A stretch of DNA of 64,000 bases. It comes from Roseiarcus sp963732155. GTDB lineage: Bacteria > Pseudomonadota > Alphaproteobacteria > Rhizobiales > Beijerinckiaceae. The stretch covers positions 1 to 64,000 of the forward strand of contig CAVSYB010000017.1 of assembly GCA_963732155.1 (NCBI GenBank). The letters run 5' to 3'. Under the pieces are notes generated by a model that ran no database searches, was not told the origin of the DNA, and saw nothing but the letters and a program-made list of their open reading frames with translations. Positions 26,609 through 35,223 of this stretch are shown in pieces. Each line of letters begins with the position of its first letter. The first letter of the stretch is position 1. A program made the translations under genes and the position numbers.

Positions 26609-27721
26609 TCAGAGCGCCGCGCCCGACGCGCCGAACAGATGAACGTTGGCTTCGTTCAGCGCCACGCCGACCGTCTGACCGGGCTTCGCCTCGAGGTTTC
26701 CCTCGCCCTGGACGATCAGCTGTCCGGCGGGCGTATCGATATAGAGATGGGTCGCGTTGCCCAGGCGCTCGACGATCTGGACCGCGCCGCTGAAAGCGGC
26801 GGCGGGATCGGCGGGGTCGACCAAACCAAGATGCTCCGGCCGGGCGCCGAGTTCGACCGGCGCGGCGATGACGGAATTCTCCCTGAGGCGAACGAGCGCC
26901 TTTCGGCCTCCCGGCAGGACGACGGTGGCCGCCCCGTCATGCGCCGCCGAAACCTCGACGCCGAAAAAATTCATGCTCGGAGAGCCGATGAAGGCGGCGA
27001 CGAACTTGTTCGCGGGACGGTTGTAGAGCTCGAGCGGCGAGCCGACCTGCGAAATGGTTCCCTTGTCGAGGACGACGATCTTGTCGGCGAGGGTCATCGC
27101 CTCGGTCTGGTCGTGCGTGACGTAGATCATCGTGGTGCCCAGATCGGCATGAAGCCTGGCGAGTTCGAGACGCATCTGCACCCGGAGCTTGGCGTCGAGG
27201 TTGGACAACGGCTCGTCGAACAGGAACACCTCCGGCTTGCGCACCAGCGCGCGCCCGATGGCGACGCGCTGGCGTTGTCCGCCCGAGAGTTCCGCCGGGC
27301 GACGGTCGAGATAGGGCTCGAGTTGGAGGATGCGGGCGACTTCGCGCGTGCGTTCCTCCTGGGCCTTGCGCGGCGCCCCGGCGACCGACAGCGAGAAGGC
27401 GATGTTCTCTCGGACGCTCATGTGCGGATAAAGCGCATAGGACTGGAACACCATCGCGATCCGACGCTGCGCCGGCGGCATGTCGGTCACATCGATGTCG
27501 TCGATGAAGCATTGACCGAGGGTGACCTCCTCAAGCCCCGCGATCACGCGAAGGATCGTCGACTTTCCGCACCCCGAAGGGCCAAGCAGGGCGGTGAACG
27601 ATCCCTTTTCGACGGAGAGGCTGAGGTCGCTGATCGCCGTGACCGGACCGTAGCGCTTGGTCACGCGCCTCAATTCGACGTGCGGCGCGCCGCCGCTCCC
27701 GCTCCCCGCCGACGCGCTCAT
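26609..27721 (-). CDS. ugpC: ABC transporter ATP-binding protein (UgpC/MsmK type)
   Basis: This 370-residue CUT1 ATPase has Walker A GPSGCGKST, the Q-loop in MVFQSYALYPHM, the signature LSGGQRQRVAIGRAL, Walker B VFLFDEPLSNLD and the switch histidine in YVTHDQTEAM. C-terminal OB-fold (TOBE) domains follow, with a GARPEHLG motif. It powers sugar uptake. It is the only sugar-importer ATPase seen in the window and could also serve the second importer at 38510-41816. Its ATG overlaps the permease stop (ATGA). It is convergent with the broken regulator, 14 bases apart. Confidence 0.93.
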   Translation of the reverse strand: MSASAGSGSGGAPHVELRRVTKRYGPVTAISDLSLSVEKGSFTALLGPSGCGKSTILRVIAGLEEVTLGQCFIDDIDVTDMPPAQRRIAMVFQSYALYPHMSVRENIAFSLSVAGAPRKAQEERTREVARILQLEPYLDRRPAELSGGQRQRVAIGRALVRKPEVFLFDEPLSNLDAKLRVQMRLELARLHADLGTTMIYVTHDQTEAMTLADKIVVLDKGTISQVGSPLELYNRPANKFVAAFIGSPSMNFFGVEVSAAHDGAATVVLPGGRKALVRLRENSVIAAPVELGARPEHLGLVDPADPAAAFSGAVQIVERLGNATHLYIDTPAGQLIVQGEGNLEAKPGQTVGVALNEANVHLFGASGAAL

Positions 27722-28611
27722 CCCTTGATGCCCGCCGACAGCATGATCGCCTGGGTCACCCTCCGCTGGAAGATCAAATAGACGGCGGCGACCGGCAACG
27801 CCGCCAGCATCGCCGTCGCCAGGTCGCGCCCGTAGCTGACGCCGAACGCGTCATGAACCTGGGTGATTCCGACCGTGATGTTCATCTTGTCCTCGGTGTT
27901 CACAGCGACGAACGGCCACAAGAACAGATTCCACGCCGCGATGAAGGTGATGATCGCCAGGGCCGTCGTGACGCCCCAGTTCATCGGCAGATAGATGCGG
28001 AACAGCAGTTGAAGCTCGCTCGCGCCGTCGATCACCGCCGCCTCGCGGAAGTCCTTCGGCACCGAATCGAAGAACTGCTTGTAGACGATCACCGCCACCG
28101 GCCAGGCGACGAGCTGCGGCGCGATGACGCCTGGCAGCGAGTTGATCCAGTGGAACTGGCTCATCAGGATGAAATGGTTGACCGTCAGCGACGGGATCGG
28201 CACCATGAAGCTGGCGAGGATCATCCACCAGAACAGACGCCGGCCCGGAAACTCGAGCTGCGAGATCGCATATCCGGCCGTGGCGGCCATGACCATCACG
28301 ATGCCGGTTACCGCGCCCGAGGTGACCAGCGAATTGAAATACCACAGCCCGATCCTCGTGCGCAGGAGGACGTGGAGGTAGTTCTCCAGCGTGAAGTGCT
28401 CCGGCCAGAGCTGGATCCCCGGCTGCACGATTTCGTATTCCGGCTTGAACGTCGTCACCAGCCCCCAATAGAGCGGAAACGCCCAGACGACAGCCAGCCC
28501 GAGCGTCGCCAGCGTGATGATGAGGCCGACGACGTCCCAGTGTCGCAGCCGCGCGAGTCGGCGCGCGCCCATAATCTGCGGGGAAGCGACGCTCGGCGCG
28601 GCGGCGCTCAT
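27718..28611 (-). CDS. Carbohydrate ABC transporter permease (MalG/AraQ type)
   Basis: This inner-membrane permease has about 297 residues and six predicted membrane segments. The first spans LIITLATLGLAVVWAFPLYW. The EAA loop that docks the ATPase reads DFREAAVIDGASELQLLFRI, the inner-loop consensus of CUT1 permeases. The ATG at 28611 overlaps the stop of the partner permease and its stop overlaps the ATPase start, so the three are coupled. Confidence 0.92.
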   Translation of the reverse strand: MSAAAPSVASPQIMGARRLARLRHWDVVGLIITLATLGLAVVWAFPLYWGLVTTFKPEYEIVQPGIQLWPEHFTLENYLHVLLRTRIGLWYFNSLVTSGAVTGIVMVMAATAGYAISQLEFPGRRLFWWMILASFMVPIPSLTVNHFILMSQFHWINSLPGVIAPQLVAWPVAVIVYKQFFDSVPKDFREAAVIDGASELQLLFRIYLPMNWGVTTALAIITFIAAWNLFLWPFVAVNTEDKMNITVGITQVHDAFGVSYGRDLATAMLAALPVAAVYLIFQRRVTQAIMLSAGIKG

Positions 28612-29492
28612 TGCGCGCCTCGCGTGCGCAGCAGTTGGAACTGCAGCACCGAAAGCGCCGCTATCAGCACGAACAGCACCAGCGAGGCAGCGGCGGCGAG
28701 GCCGCCGCGGTTCATCTCGAACGCCTGCTTGAGGATGTATTGCACCATCACCATCGTCGCATCGGTGCGGACGTTGTTCGCGAACAGATAGACCTGGTCG
28801 AAAATCTTGAGCTGGAGGATGAGCTGGATCGTCAGGACGAGCGCCGTCACCGGCCAGATCAGCGGCCATGTGATGCGGCGGAACTGCGTCCAGCGGCCGG
28901 CCCCATCGAGCGCCGAAGCTTCGTAAAGGTCCTTGGGAATGTTTCGCAGCCCGGCGATGAACAGCAGAACGTTGAACCCCATCAGCCACCAGATGGTGAC
29001 GAACGCGACCGCCGGCATGAACAGCGGCAGGGTGCGGAACACCGAAACGCGCTCGCCTCCGGTGAACAGTTCGATGGCGTATTGGGCGACCCCGAAGTCC
29101 TTGTCGAACATCCAACTCCAGATGCGGTAGACGACCGAGACCGGCAGGATGTAGGGAAGGAAGAACGCGGCGAGGATGACGCTTTGCACCCAGCCTCTCA
29201 ACCGGTTGACGGCGACGGCGATCGCCAGCCCGGCCAGCGTGCCCGGAACGACGGACAGGGCGACGAAATAGAGGGTGTTCCAGACGGCGGTCCAGAACAG
29301 CCGGTCCGATTGCAGGCGCCAGAAATTCCTGAAGCCCACCCACTCGCCCGGACCGATCAGCGGCGCGTTGGTGAGACTGAGTTCGAACATCTTCACGGAA
29401 GGATAGACGAAGATCACTCCGTAGATGACGATGAAAGGCGCCAATAGGGCGTAAGCGGCGACGATCTCGTTCCGTCTGCTTCTGACCATCAC
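28608..29492 (-). CDS. Carbohydrate ABC transporter permease (MalF/AraP type)
   Basis: This permease of 294 residues has about six membrane helices. The first spans AAYALLAPFIVIYGVIFVYP. The EAA-like loop is DLYEASALDGAGRWTQFRRI. It pairs with the downstream MalG-type permease. Two adjacent methionines open the frame; either could start. A strong hairpin lies between it and the upstream solute-binding protein. Confidence 0.92.
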   Translation of the reverse strand: MMVRSRRNEIVAAYALLAPFIVIYGVIFVYPSVKMFELSLTNAPLIGPGEWVGFRNFWRLQSDRLFWTAVWNTLYFVALSVVPGTLAGLAIAVAVNRLRGWVQSVILAAFFLPYILPVSVVYRIWSWMFDKDFGVAQYAIELFTGGERVSVFRTLPLFMPAVAFVTIWWLMGFNVLLFIAGLRNIPKDLYEASALDGAGRWTQFRRITWPLIWPVTALVLTIQLILQLKIFDQVYLFANNVRTDATMVMVQYILKQAFEMNRGGLAAAASLVLFVLIAALSVLQFQLLRTRGAQ

Positions 29493-29521
29493 CGCGAGGG
29501 CCTCCGCTCGCCGACAGGTCT

Positions 29522-29556
29522 AGAGCCGGCCGCCGCTGATCCGGGCGGCCGGCTCT
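29522..29556 (-). terminator. Strong intergenic hairpin after the solute-binding protein gene
   Basis: agagccggccgcc and ggcggccggctct form a 13-bp stem with a 9-base loop, 15 bases after the binding-protein stop and before the permease genes. No T-run follows. Such hairpins commonly protect the binding-protein mRNA or partly stop transcription, so that the binding protein outnumbers the permease. Confidence 0.65.
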
Positions 29557-29570
29557 CCCGAGGCTGAAGC

Positions 29571-30842
29571 CTACTTGGCCTGTCCTTGCAGATCGTCGCG
29601 CATCTGCTTGGCGGCGTCGGCGGCCGACATTTCGCCGCTCATGCCGGGCACGACATAATTGCCGGCCGCGTCATAGACCGGCGAGGCGACGCCGGCGAGG
29701 GTCGACACGGGGTCGAAGACCGCGGTCTTGGCCAACGACACATAATCCGAGTTCGGCTTCAGAGCCTTGAACTCGGCGCTTTCCTGCACCGGCAGGTACG
29801 CCGGAACGTGCCCGCCGCCCGCCCACTCGAGCGAATGCTGGTTGAACCAGTGAACCGCGTCGAGGACGAGCTTGCGTTTGGCCGGATCGACCGGATTGCC
29901 CTGGCGGTTCGGGATGGCGAAGGAGTGCGAATCCGCCCAGGTCGCGGGATGATCGTAGAGGGTCGGGATCTGGATCGCCCCCCAATCGAAGAGCTTCCCC
30001 TTCTTGGCGAGGTCGACCATGGTCGGAACTTCCCAGACGCCGTTGATGTGCATCGCCGCCTTGCCGGAAGTGAAGAGAGCGATCGAGGCCGGATATTCGG
30101 TTTTGGCGGGAGTCCAGCCGCTCTTCACCCACTTTTGCAATTCGGCGATCGCCGTCGTCGCCTTGGCGAGATTGTCGCCGTCGAGGAACTTGTCGCCTTT
30201 CAGGAACTCGCCGCCCTGCTGGTTCAGCAACGTGTAGAAGATGCGCCATCCCGATGCGTTGTCGCCCGGCACGGACAGCGCCGCGACCTCCTTGGTCGTC
30301 AGCTTCGCCAGCGCGGCGTCCCAATTGGCGACGCCGTCGAGCCCGCGCGGCTTGCCGTCGTCGCCGAGCAGGCCGGCTTTCTTCAGGAGGTCCTTGTTGT
30401 AGTAGAGAATGATCGAGTGGATATCGAGCGGCACGCCATATTGCTTGCCGTCCGTCCCCTGCGCGGCCTTCCAGTTGGCCGGTCCGAAATCGCCCGCCTT
30501 GATGCCGGAGGCGGCAAGCTCGTCCGGCGTGATCGGGCTCAGCGATCCCGTCGATATGCCGAGCGGCATGCGCGATTCATGATAGGTCATGACGTCCGGG
30601 CCTTGCCCGACCGCCGCCGACGTCTGCACCTTGCTGTAGAACGGCACGCCCCACTCGAACGTCGTCGCGTCGATCTTGACTTTGCCCTCGTGCTCCTTGT
30701 TGAACTCGTCGAGCATCGCCTTCATGCGGACGCCGTCGCCGCCGCTCAGGAAATCCCACCAGACGATGGTCTCTGCTGCCTGCGCGGCGCCCACCATCAG
30801 CGCGGCGCTCGCCAATCCCGCGCACAAGACTTTGCGGATCAT
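29571..30842 (-). CDS. Extracellular sugar-binding protein of ABC importer
   Basis: This 423-residue family 1 solute-binding protein has a signal peptide (MIRKVLCAGLASAALMVGAA with cleavage around AQAA). It then has TIVWWDFLSGGDGVRMKAML, GKQYGVPLDIHSIILYYNKD and LFTSGKAAMHINGVWEVP, all typical of oligosaccharide-binding members. GGGAGG precedes ATG at 30842; a longer open frame upstream lacks a start site. It is the first gene of the importer operon and diverges from GH51. The likely ligand is an arabino-oligosaccharide, inferred from neighbours. Confidence 0.92.
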   Translation of the reverse strand: MIRKVLCAGLASAALMVGAAQAAETIVWWDFLSGGDGVRMKAMLDEFNKEHEGKVKIDATTFEWGVPFYSKVQTSAAVGQGPDVMTYHESRMPLGISTGSLSPITPDELAASGIKAGDFGPANWKAAQGTDGKQYGVPLDIHSIILYYNKDLLKKAGLLGDDGKPRGLDGVANWDAALAKLTTKEVAALSVPGDNASGWRIFYTLLNQQGGEFLKGDKFLDGDNLAKATTAIAELQKWVKSGWTPAKTEYPASIALFTSGKAAMHINGVWEVPTMVDLAKKGKLFDWGAIQIPTLYDHPATWADSHSFAIPNRQGNPVDPAKRKLVLDAVHWFNQHSLEWAGGGHVPAYLPVQESAEFKALKPNSDYVSLAKTAVFDPVSTLAGVASPVYDAAGNYVVPGMSGEMSAADAAKQMRDDLQGQAK

Positions 30843-31119
30843 GTCGATTTCCTCCCAGATTGTGTTCGGCGGCTTCTCCGCAGTTCGCGCGCAATTCACG
30901 GGATCGATGCGTCTGCGGGGAGCCTTGCCCGATGATGGTAGCGGGGAAGCGCAAAGGCGCCAAGGATTTTCCATCCATAAATTCGATATTGATAGAACGT
31001 CGATCGTCGCGCAGCCCAACGCTCCGGGCGACTTACGCCGCCAGTTTCTTCGGGAAGCGCCAGAAATTTCTGGTATTGCGCCCGCACGGCCTGGCCGCTT
31101 GACGGCAGGCTGGAAAGGC

Positions 31120-31147
31120 CTCTTAAATATCCAATAACCTGATACAA
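31120..31147. promoter_or_regulatory. Putative operator shared with the GH2/regulator promoter (site B)
   Basis: The sequence ctcttaaatatccaataacc followed by tgatacaa repeats site A with the same spacing from TATC to CTGATACA. It lies 16-43 bases before the GH51 ATG. The position overlaps where RNA polymerase would bind, fitting a repressor operator. Confidence 0.5.
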
Positions 31148-31162
31148 ACGAGACGAGGAACC

Positions 31163-32677
31163 ATGAGAGCGTCAGTCATCGCCAATCGCGACTATCGCAT
31201 CGCGACGATCGATCCTCGTCTCTACGGCGCGTTTCTCGAACATCTCGGCCGCGCGATCTACTCCGGCATCTACGAGCCGGATCATCCCGGCGCCGACGCC
31301 AACGGCATGCGGAGCGACGTAATCGCCCTGGTTCGCGACCTGAACGTCCCGATCGTGCGCTATCCCGGCGGCAATTTCGTGTCCGCCTACAACTGGGAGG
31401 ACGGGGTCGGTCCGCGCGAGAGGCGCCCGACGCGCCTCGACCTCGCCTGGCACACGTCCGAGTCGAATGCGGTCGGCGTGCACGAGTTCGCCGGATGGTG
31501 CGAGGCCGCCGGCGCGCAAATGATGCTCGCGATCAACCTCGGCTCGCGCGGCCTCGACGAGGCGCGCAACTTCGTCGAATACGTCAACGGGCCGACCGGC
31601 AGCTATTGGGGCGACCTGCGCAAGGCGAACGGGCGCGCCGAACCGTTCGGCGTCAAGCACTGGTGCCTCGGCAACGAGATGGACGGCCCGTGGCAGGTCG
31701 GCCACAAGACGGCCCATGAATACGGGCGTCTGGCCAACGAGGTGGCCAAGACGTTGCGCGCCTTCGACAAGTCGCTCGAACTGATCGTCTGCGGCTCGTC
31801 GAACTCCGACATGAAGACCTATCCGGAATGGGAGCGAATCGTGCTCGAGCACGCCTACGAGGCGGTCGACCACATTTCGCTGCACATGTATTTCGCCAAC
31901 CGCGCCAAGAACACGGCCGAATATCTCGCCCTCAACGCCAAACTGGACGCCTATATCGCGACGATCGCCTCGACCATCGATTTCGTGCGCGCCGTCAAAC
32001 GCAGCCGCAAGAAGGTGACCATTTCCTTCGACGAATGGAACGTATGGTACCACTCCAACGCCCACGACCGCGAAATTCTCGCCGGGGCCAGGGGCTGGCC
32101 GCACGCGCCGAGGCTGCTCGAGGATGCTTACAACTTCGAGGACGCGCTGCAGGTCGGCTGCATCATCAACACCTTCATCCGGCGATCCGACGTCGTGCGA
32201 ATCGCCTGCATCGCGCAGCTTGTGAACGTGATCGCCCCGATCATGACCGAACCGAAGGGGGCGGCCTGGCGGCAGACGATCTACTACCCCTACTATTTCG
32301 CCTCGCGTTACGGACGCGGCGAGGCTTTGCGGCTCGCCGTCAAGTCGCCGGGCTACGACGCCGAGGTCGCCGACAACGTTCCCTATCTCGACATTTCAGC
32401 CGTCCATGACGAGGAAGCCGGAACGCTGACCCTCTTTGCCGTGAACCGGCACGGCGGCGAGGACATCGACCTGGAGGTCGCACTTCAGGGGTTCGGCAAG
32501 GCTGCGCTAGCCGATCATCAGACAATGACGAGCGCCGACCTCGGGGCCGTCAATACGCTGAAGGCTCCTTTGAGCGTAACGCCGAGGAAAGGCTCGAACG
32601 CGGCTGTCGCAGACGATCTGCTGACGGCGAAGTTGCCGCCCTACTCCTACCAAGTGATCCGCCTGCGCCTCGCGTAG
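31163..32677 (+). CDS. abfA: Alpha-L-arabinofuranosidase, GH51
   Basis: This intracellular enzyme of 504 residues has no signal peptide. It removes terminal alpha-L-arabinofuranosyl groups. The N-terminal strand reads YGAFLEHLGRAIYSGIYEP. The acid/base Glu is in WCLGNEMDGPWQ (about residue 172) and the nucleophile Glu in FDEWNVWY (about residue 290). RYPGGNFVSAYNWEDGVGP is the usual GH51 block, and a C-terminal beta domain ends the protein. GAGGAA precedes the ATG. It diverges from the sugar-binding protein gene. Confidence 0.95.
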   Translation: MRASVIANRDYRIATIDPRLYGAFLEHLGRAIYSGIYEPDHPGADANGMRSDVIALVRDLNVPIVRYPGGNFVSAYNWEDGVGPRERRPTRLDLAWHTSESNAVGVHEFAGWCEAAGAQMMLAINLGSRGLDEARNFVEYVNGPTGSYWGDLRKANGRAEPFGVKHWCLGNEMDGPWQVGHKTAHEYGRLANEVAKTLRAFDKSLELIVCGSSNSDMKTYPEWERIVLEHAYEAVDHISLHMYFANRAKNTAEYLALNAKLDAYIATIASTIDFVRAVKRSRKKVTISFDEWNVWYHSNAHDREILAGARGWPHAPRLLEDAYNFEDALQVGCIINTFIRRSDVVRIACIAQLVNVIAPIMTEPKGAAWRQTIYYPYYFASRYGRGEALRLAVKSPGYDAEVADNVPYLDISAVHDEEAGTLTLFAVNRHGGEDIDLEVALQGFGKAALADHQTMTSADLGAVNTLKAPLSVTPRKGSNAAVADDLLTAKLPPYSYQVIRLRLA

Positions 32678-32890
32678 CCCGACACGGCTCAGCGCATCCG
32701 CGGCGCCGCCGCGACGGCGGAGGGCTCCCGACTTGCGAGGTCGCGAATCTGGCGGCGCATTTCCTCTTCGATCGACGGAAGTCACGCGCGCCTTATCAAT
32801 TGTAACCTAATCTTAACAAGATCAAAGCATATCCTTTACGGTTCATTCACCGATGCGCTCTGCGCGCGGCCCTAACCGGAGTATCAATGA

Positions 32891-33226
32891 ATGGCCAAAG
32901 CGATGAAGAAGGCGCCTAAGACGAGGAAGACGGCGAAGCCGGCGAAGGCCGTCAAGCCTGCGGGAACCGCGCGTCGCGCCGCCAAGTCAGTGAAGACCGC
33001 GCGCCGCGCCGTCAAGACTGTGAAGATCACGCCTCGCGCCGTCGAGCCGGCGAAGACCGCGCGCCGCGCCGTCAAGCCCTGGACGAAGGACGACGTGCGC
33101 GCGCTGAAGGCGCATTCGAAAGCCAGGACGCCTGTCGTCAAGGTGTCGAAGGCGATGAAGCGCAGCATCGGCGCGCTGCGCCGCAAGGCCGGCGTGCTGG
33201 GCGTCGGCCTCGGCCATCTGCGGTAA
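32891..33226 (+). CDS. Histone H1-like basic protein with SANT/HTH-like tail
   Basis: This 111-residue protein is very rich in Lys, Ala, Arg and Thr. Residues 1-62 are an unstructured tail with repeated KTARRAVK units (positions about 34-42, 53-61 and a variant between). Residues 63-111 form a compact domain starting WTKDDVRALKAHSKARTPV, followed by KAMKRSIGALRRKAGVLG; this resembles the short HTH domain found in many alphaproteobacterial proteins. It probably binds or compacts DNA without sequence preference. It is preceded by an AT-rich promoter region and followed by a clean hairpin, so it is a single-gene unit. Confidence 0.8.
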   Translation: MAKAMKKAPKTRKTAKPAKAVKPAGTARRAAKSVKTARRAVKTVKITPRAVEPAKTARRAVKPWTKDDVRALKAHSKARTPVVKVSKAMKRSIGALRRKAGVLGVGLGHLR

Positions 33227-33238
33227 GGGGCGCCCGGA

Positions 33239-33258
33239 GAGCCGAGAAGTCTCGGCTC
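33239..33258 (+). terminator. Terminator-like hairpin after the H1-like gene
   Basis: gagccgag-aagt-ctcggctc is a perfect 8-bp stem with a 4-base loop, 12 bases after the stop codon. Only a short pyrimidine stretch (cgccgttcctct) follows rather than a T-run. It is a plausible terminator or 3' stabiliser. Confidence 0.6.
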
Positions 33259-33451
33259 CGCCGTTCCTCTCCGTCGCCGCCTCATCGGACAAAATAGCCC
33301 CTCGCCTCGCGCGCAGCTTCCAGGCGCCGCGAGGGCTTGGAGAAACGCGCGATAAAGCGGGATCGAGCGTTGAATGGTCTCCCGCGGGCGGCGTCCGGCC
33401 GACGATGAGCCGACGGCGGGCGCAGCGCCGCGAGCTTCCCGCTGACGCGAC

Positions 33452-33871
33452 TTATCGCGGGGCCGGTCGCCGCCCGAGATCAGAAAAGAACCTCAGGACA
33501 TAGCCGTCGGGGTCGGCGACCGCGAATTGCTTGGCGCCAAGCTCCGCGTCGTCGCGCCGATACCAGCGCTCTTCCATCGGAATGAGTAGATCGAACCCGC
33601 CTCGCCGAACGCGCTCATGCAGCGCTGCGACGTCCGCGACTTCGATCTGTAGATTCACGCCGCGACCAAACGGACGTTCGAGCGGCGCGGTTCGCAAGCG
33701 GCGGCCGGGGCCGGCGGCTTCCTCCAGCATCAGCTCGGCGCGTTCGAGTTCGAGGAAGGCGAAGCGCTCTTCGGGGCGCTGGTAGAGAATGCGGAAGCCA
33801 ATCCGTTCGACGTAAAAGGCCAACGAACGTTCGAGGTCCGTGACATCGAATTCCGGGATCAGGCGGTTCAT
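33452..33871 (-). CDS. VOC (glyoxalase/bleomycin-resistance fold) protein
   Basis: This 139-residue protein has the two beta-alpha-beta-beta-beta modules of the family: IPEFDVTDLERSLAFYVERI for the first and VNLQIEVADVAALHERVRRG for the second, then FAVADPDGYVLRFFSDLGR. It resembles bleomycin-binding or fosfomycin-type members, but the substrate is unknown. ATG at 33871 overlaps the stop of a small upstream frame (ATGA). Confidence 0.8.
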   Translation of the reverse strand: MNRLIPEFDVTDLERSLAFYVERIGFRILYQRPEERFAFLELERAELMLEEAAGPGRRLRTAPLERPFGRGVNLQIEVADVAALHERVRRGGFDLLIPMEERWYRRDDAELGAKQFAVADPDGYVLRFFSDLGRRPAPR

Positions 33872-34131
33872 GGCTGCAAACGGCGCCACAAGCAAAGGGC
33901 GTCCCAAAAAGCGTCGTCGTGCGTTTTGAAGCAGGCCGGCGCCAAAACCTCGTGAGACATTGTCGCCGCCCGGGTCGCCTTCGTATCAGTTCGGGCGGCG
34001 CCCGCGCCGGTAAACTCATGTTCGCGCTCGCCGATGAGGATCGGATCGACGCTGATGCGGCCGCGCGGCGCATCCGCAACGCACTTGGAGAATCCTTCGG
34101 CGCGGCAAAAAAAGTCGACGTCATTCATCAA
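33868..34131 (-). CDS. Hypothetical small protein upstream of the VOC gene
   Basis: This 87-codon frame reads MMNDVDFFCRAEGFSKCVAD at the start and includes RISVDPILIGEREHEFTG. The first half has the residue mix of a real protein, the second half less so. Its stop overlaps the VOC start as ATGA, which suggests coupling. No domain is recognised and the ribosome-binding site is weak. It could be a decayed gene end. Confidence 0.3.
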   Translation of the reverse strand: MMNDVDFFCRAEGFSKCVADAPRGRISVDPILIGEREHEFTGAGAARTDTKATRAATMSHEVLAPACFKTHDDAFWDALCLWRRLQP

Positions 34132-34176
34132 CGCGAGGGCCTTCCGGGTTTCCGGGCGCGCGCAATCCTCCGCGCT

Positions 34177-35223
34177 CTAGCTCTTTGGAACCGGGGCGTC
34201 GTCGCGCAGCAACCTTTCGTGCTTCAACTCGGCCCAAAGATCGGCCGGGATGCGGTGGCTGAACGCGGCCAGGTTCTGGGCGACCTGGGCTTTCGAAATC
34301 GCTCCTGGAATCACCGAGCCGACGATGGGATGTCCGAGCGGGAACTGCAAGGCGGCCGCCGCGAGCGGGACCCTGTGACGGTGGCATACCGCCTCCATTC
34401 GCCGAACTCGCTCCAATATCTCCGGCGCGGCCGGCGAATAATTGTGCATCGCGTTGGAGACGGCGCCCGTCGCCAGGATCCCCGAATTATAAGTCCCGCC
34501 GACGACAATTCCCACGCCGCCCTCGGCGCAGCGGGGAAACTCATCGTCCAGAACGTCTTGCTCGAGAAGCGTGTAACGCATCGCGATCAGGAAAAAGTCG
34601 ATGTCGAACAGATCGAGATAGCGCGGGATCGTGCCCATCGTGTTGAAGCCGGCGCCGATCCCCCGGATAACGCCCTGATCGCGCAATTCTTCGAGCGCCC
34701 GCCAGCCGCTGGTGAAGAGCTGGTTCATGTAGGGACCGACCTTGGCCTCGGTCTTGAAGTGCCATGGGTCGAGATCGTGGATCAGAAGCAGGTCGATTCT
34801 GTTGATGCCGAGCCGTTGAAGGCTGTCCTCGAACGAGCGCATCACGCCATCGTAGCTGTAGTCGAACGCGGCGTCGAACTCCAGGCCGCCGAGCCAATCG
34901 CCGCGCTGAAACGGGCCGGCCTTGAGCGGGCGCCGCAAGATGCGGCCGATCTTGCTCGAAATCACGAACTGATCGCGACTCTTCCGATACAACGCCCGCC
35001 CGACGCGGTGCTCGGCCTGCCCCTTGCCGTACCACGGCGACGTGTCGAAGTATCGCACGCCCCCGTCCCAGGCCGCGCGGAGCAGCGCCGCCGCCTCGTC
35101 CTCTTCGATGATGTCCCAGAGTTCGCCCAGCGGCGCGGTGCCAAGACCGAGTTCGGTGACCGGGACGCCGGTGCGCCCGAGCCTTCGCGTCGAAAGGCCG
35201 TGATTTTGCTCGTTGGGCGTCAT
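34177..35223 (-). CDS. Aldo/keto reductase, D-threo-aldose 1-dehydrogenase-like
   Basis: This 348-residue TIM-barrel NAD(P) enzyme has its catalytic Asp and Tyr in VRYFDTSPWYGKGQAEHRVG, Lys in ISSKIGRIL and His in LLIHDLDPW. The layout matches the branch that oxidises L-fucose, L-galactose or D-arabinose at C1, which would suit the nearby arabinose-handling loci, but specificity cannot be read. ATG at 35223 is chosen because the upstream extension overlaps the ssuD remnant on the other strand. Confidence 0.82.
   Translation of the reverse strand: MTPNEQNHGLSTRRLGRTGVPVTELGLGTAPLGELWDIIEEDEAAALLRAAWDGGVRYFDTSPWYGKGQAEHRVGRALYRKSRDQFVISSKIGRILRRPLKAGPFQRGDWLGGLEFDAAFDYSYDGVMRSFEDSLQRLGINRIDLLLIHDLDPWHFKTEAKVGPYMNQLFTSGWRALEELRDQGVIRGIGAGFNTMGTIPRYLDLFDIDFFLIAMRYTLLEQDVLDDEFPRCAEGGVGIVVGGTYNSGILATGAVSNAMHNYSPAAPEILERVRRMEAVCHRHRVPLAAAALQFPLGHPIVGSVIPGAISKAQVAQNLAAFSHRIPADLWAELKHERLLRDDAPVPKS

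Noticed and set aside
26595..27781. Continuation of the regulator frame as a ~700-residue protein
   Set aside because: Past the frameshift it is only antisense of the ABC ATPase gene; the other frame restores a conserved regulator end.
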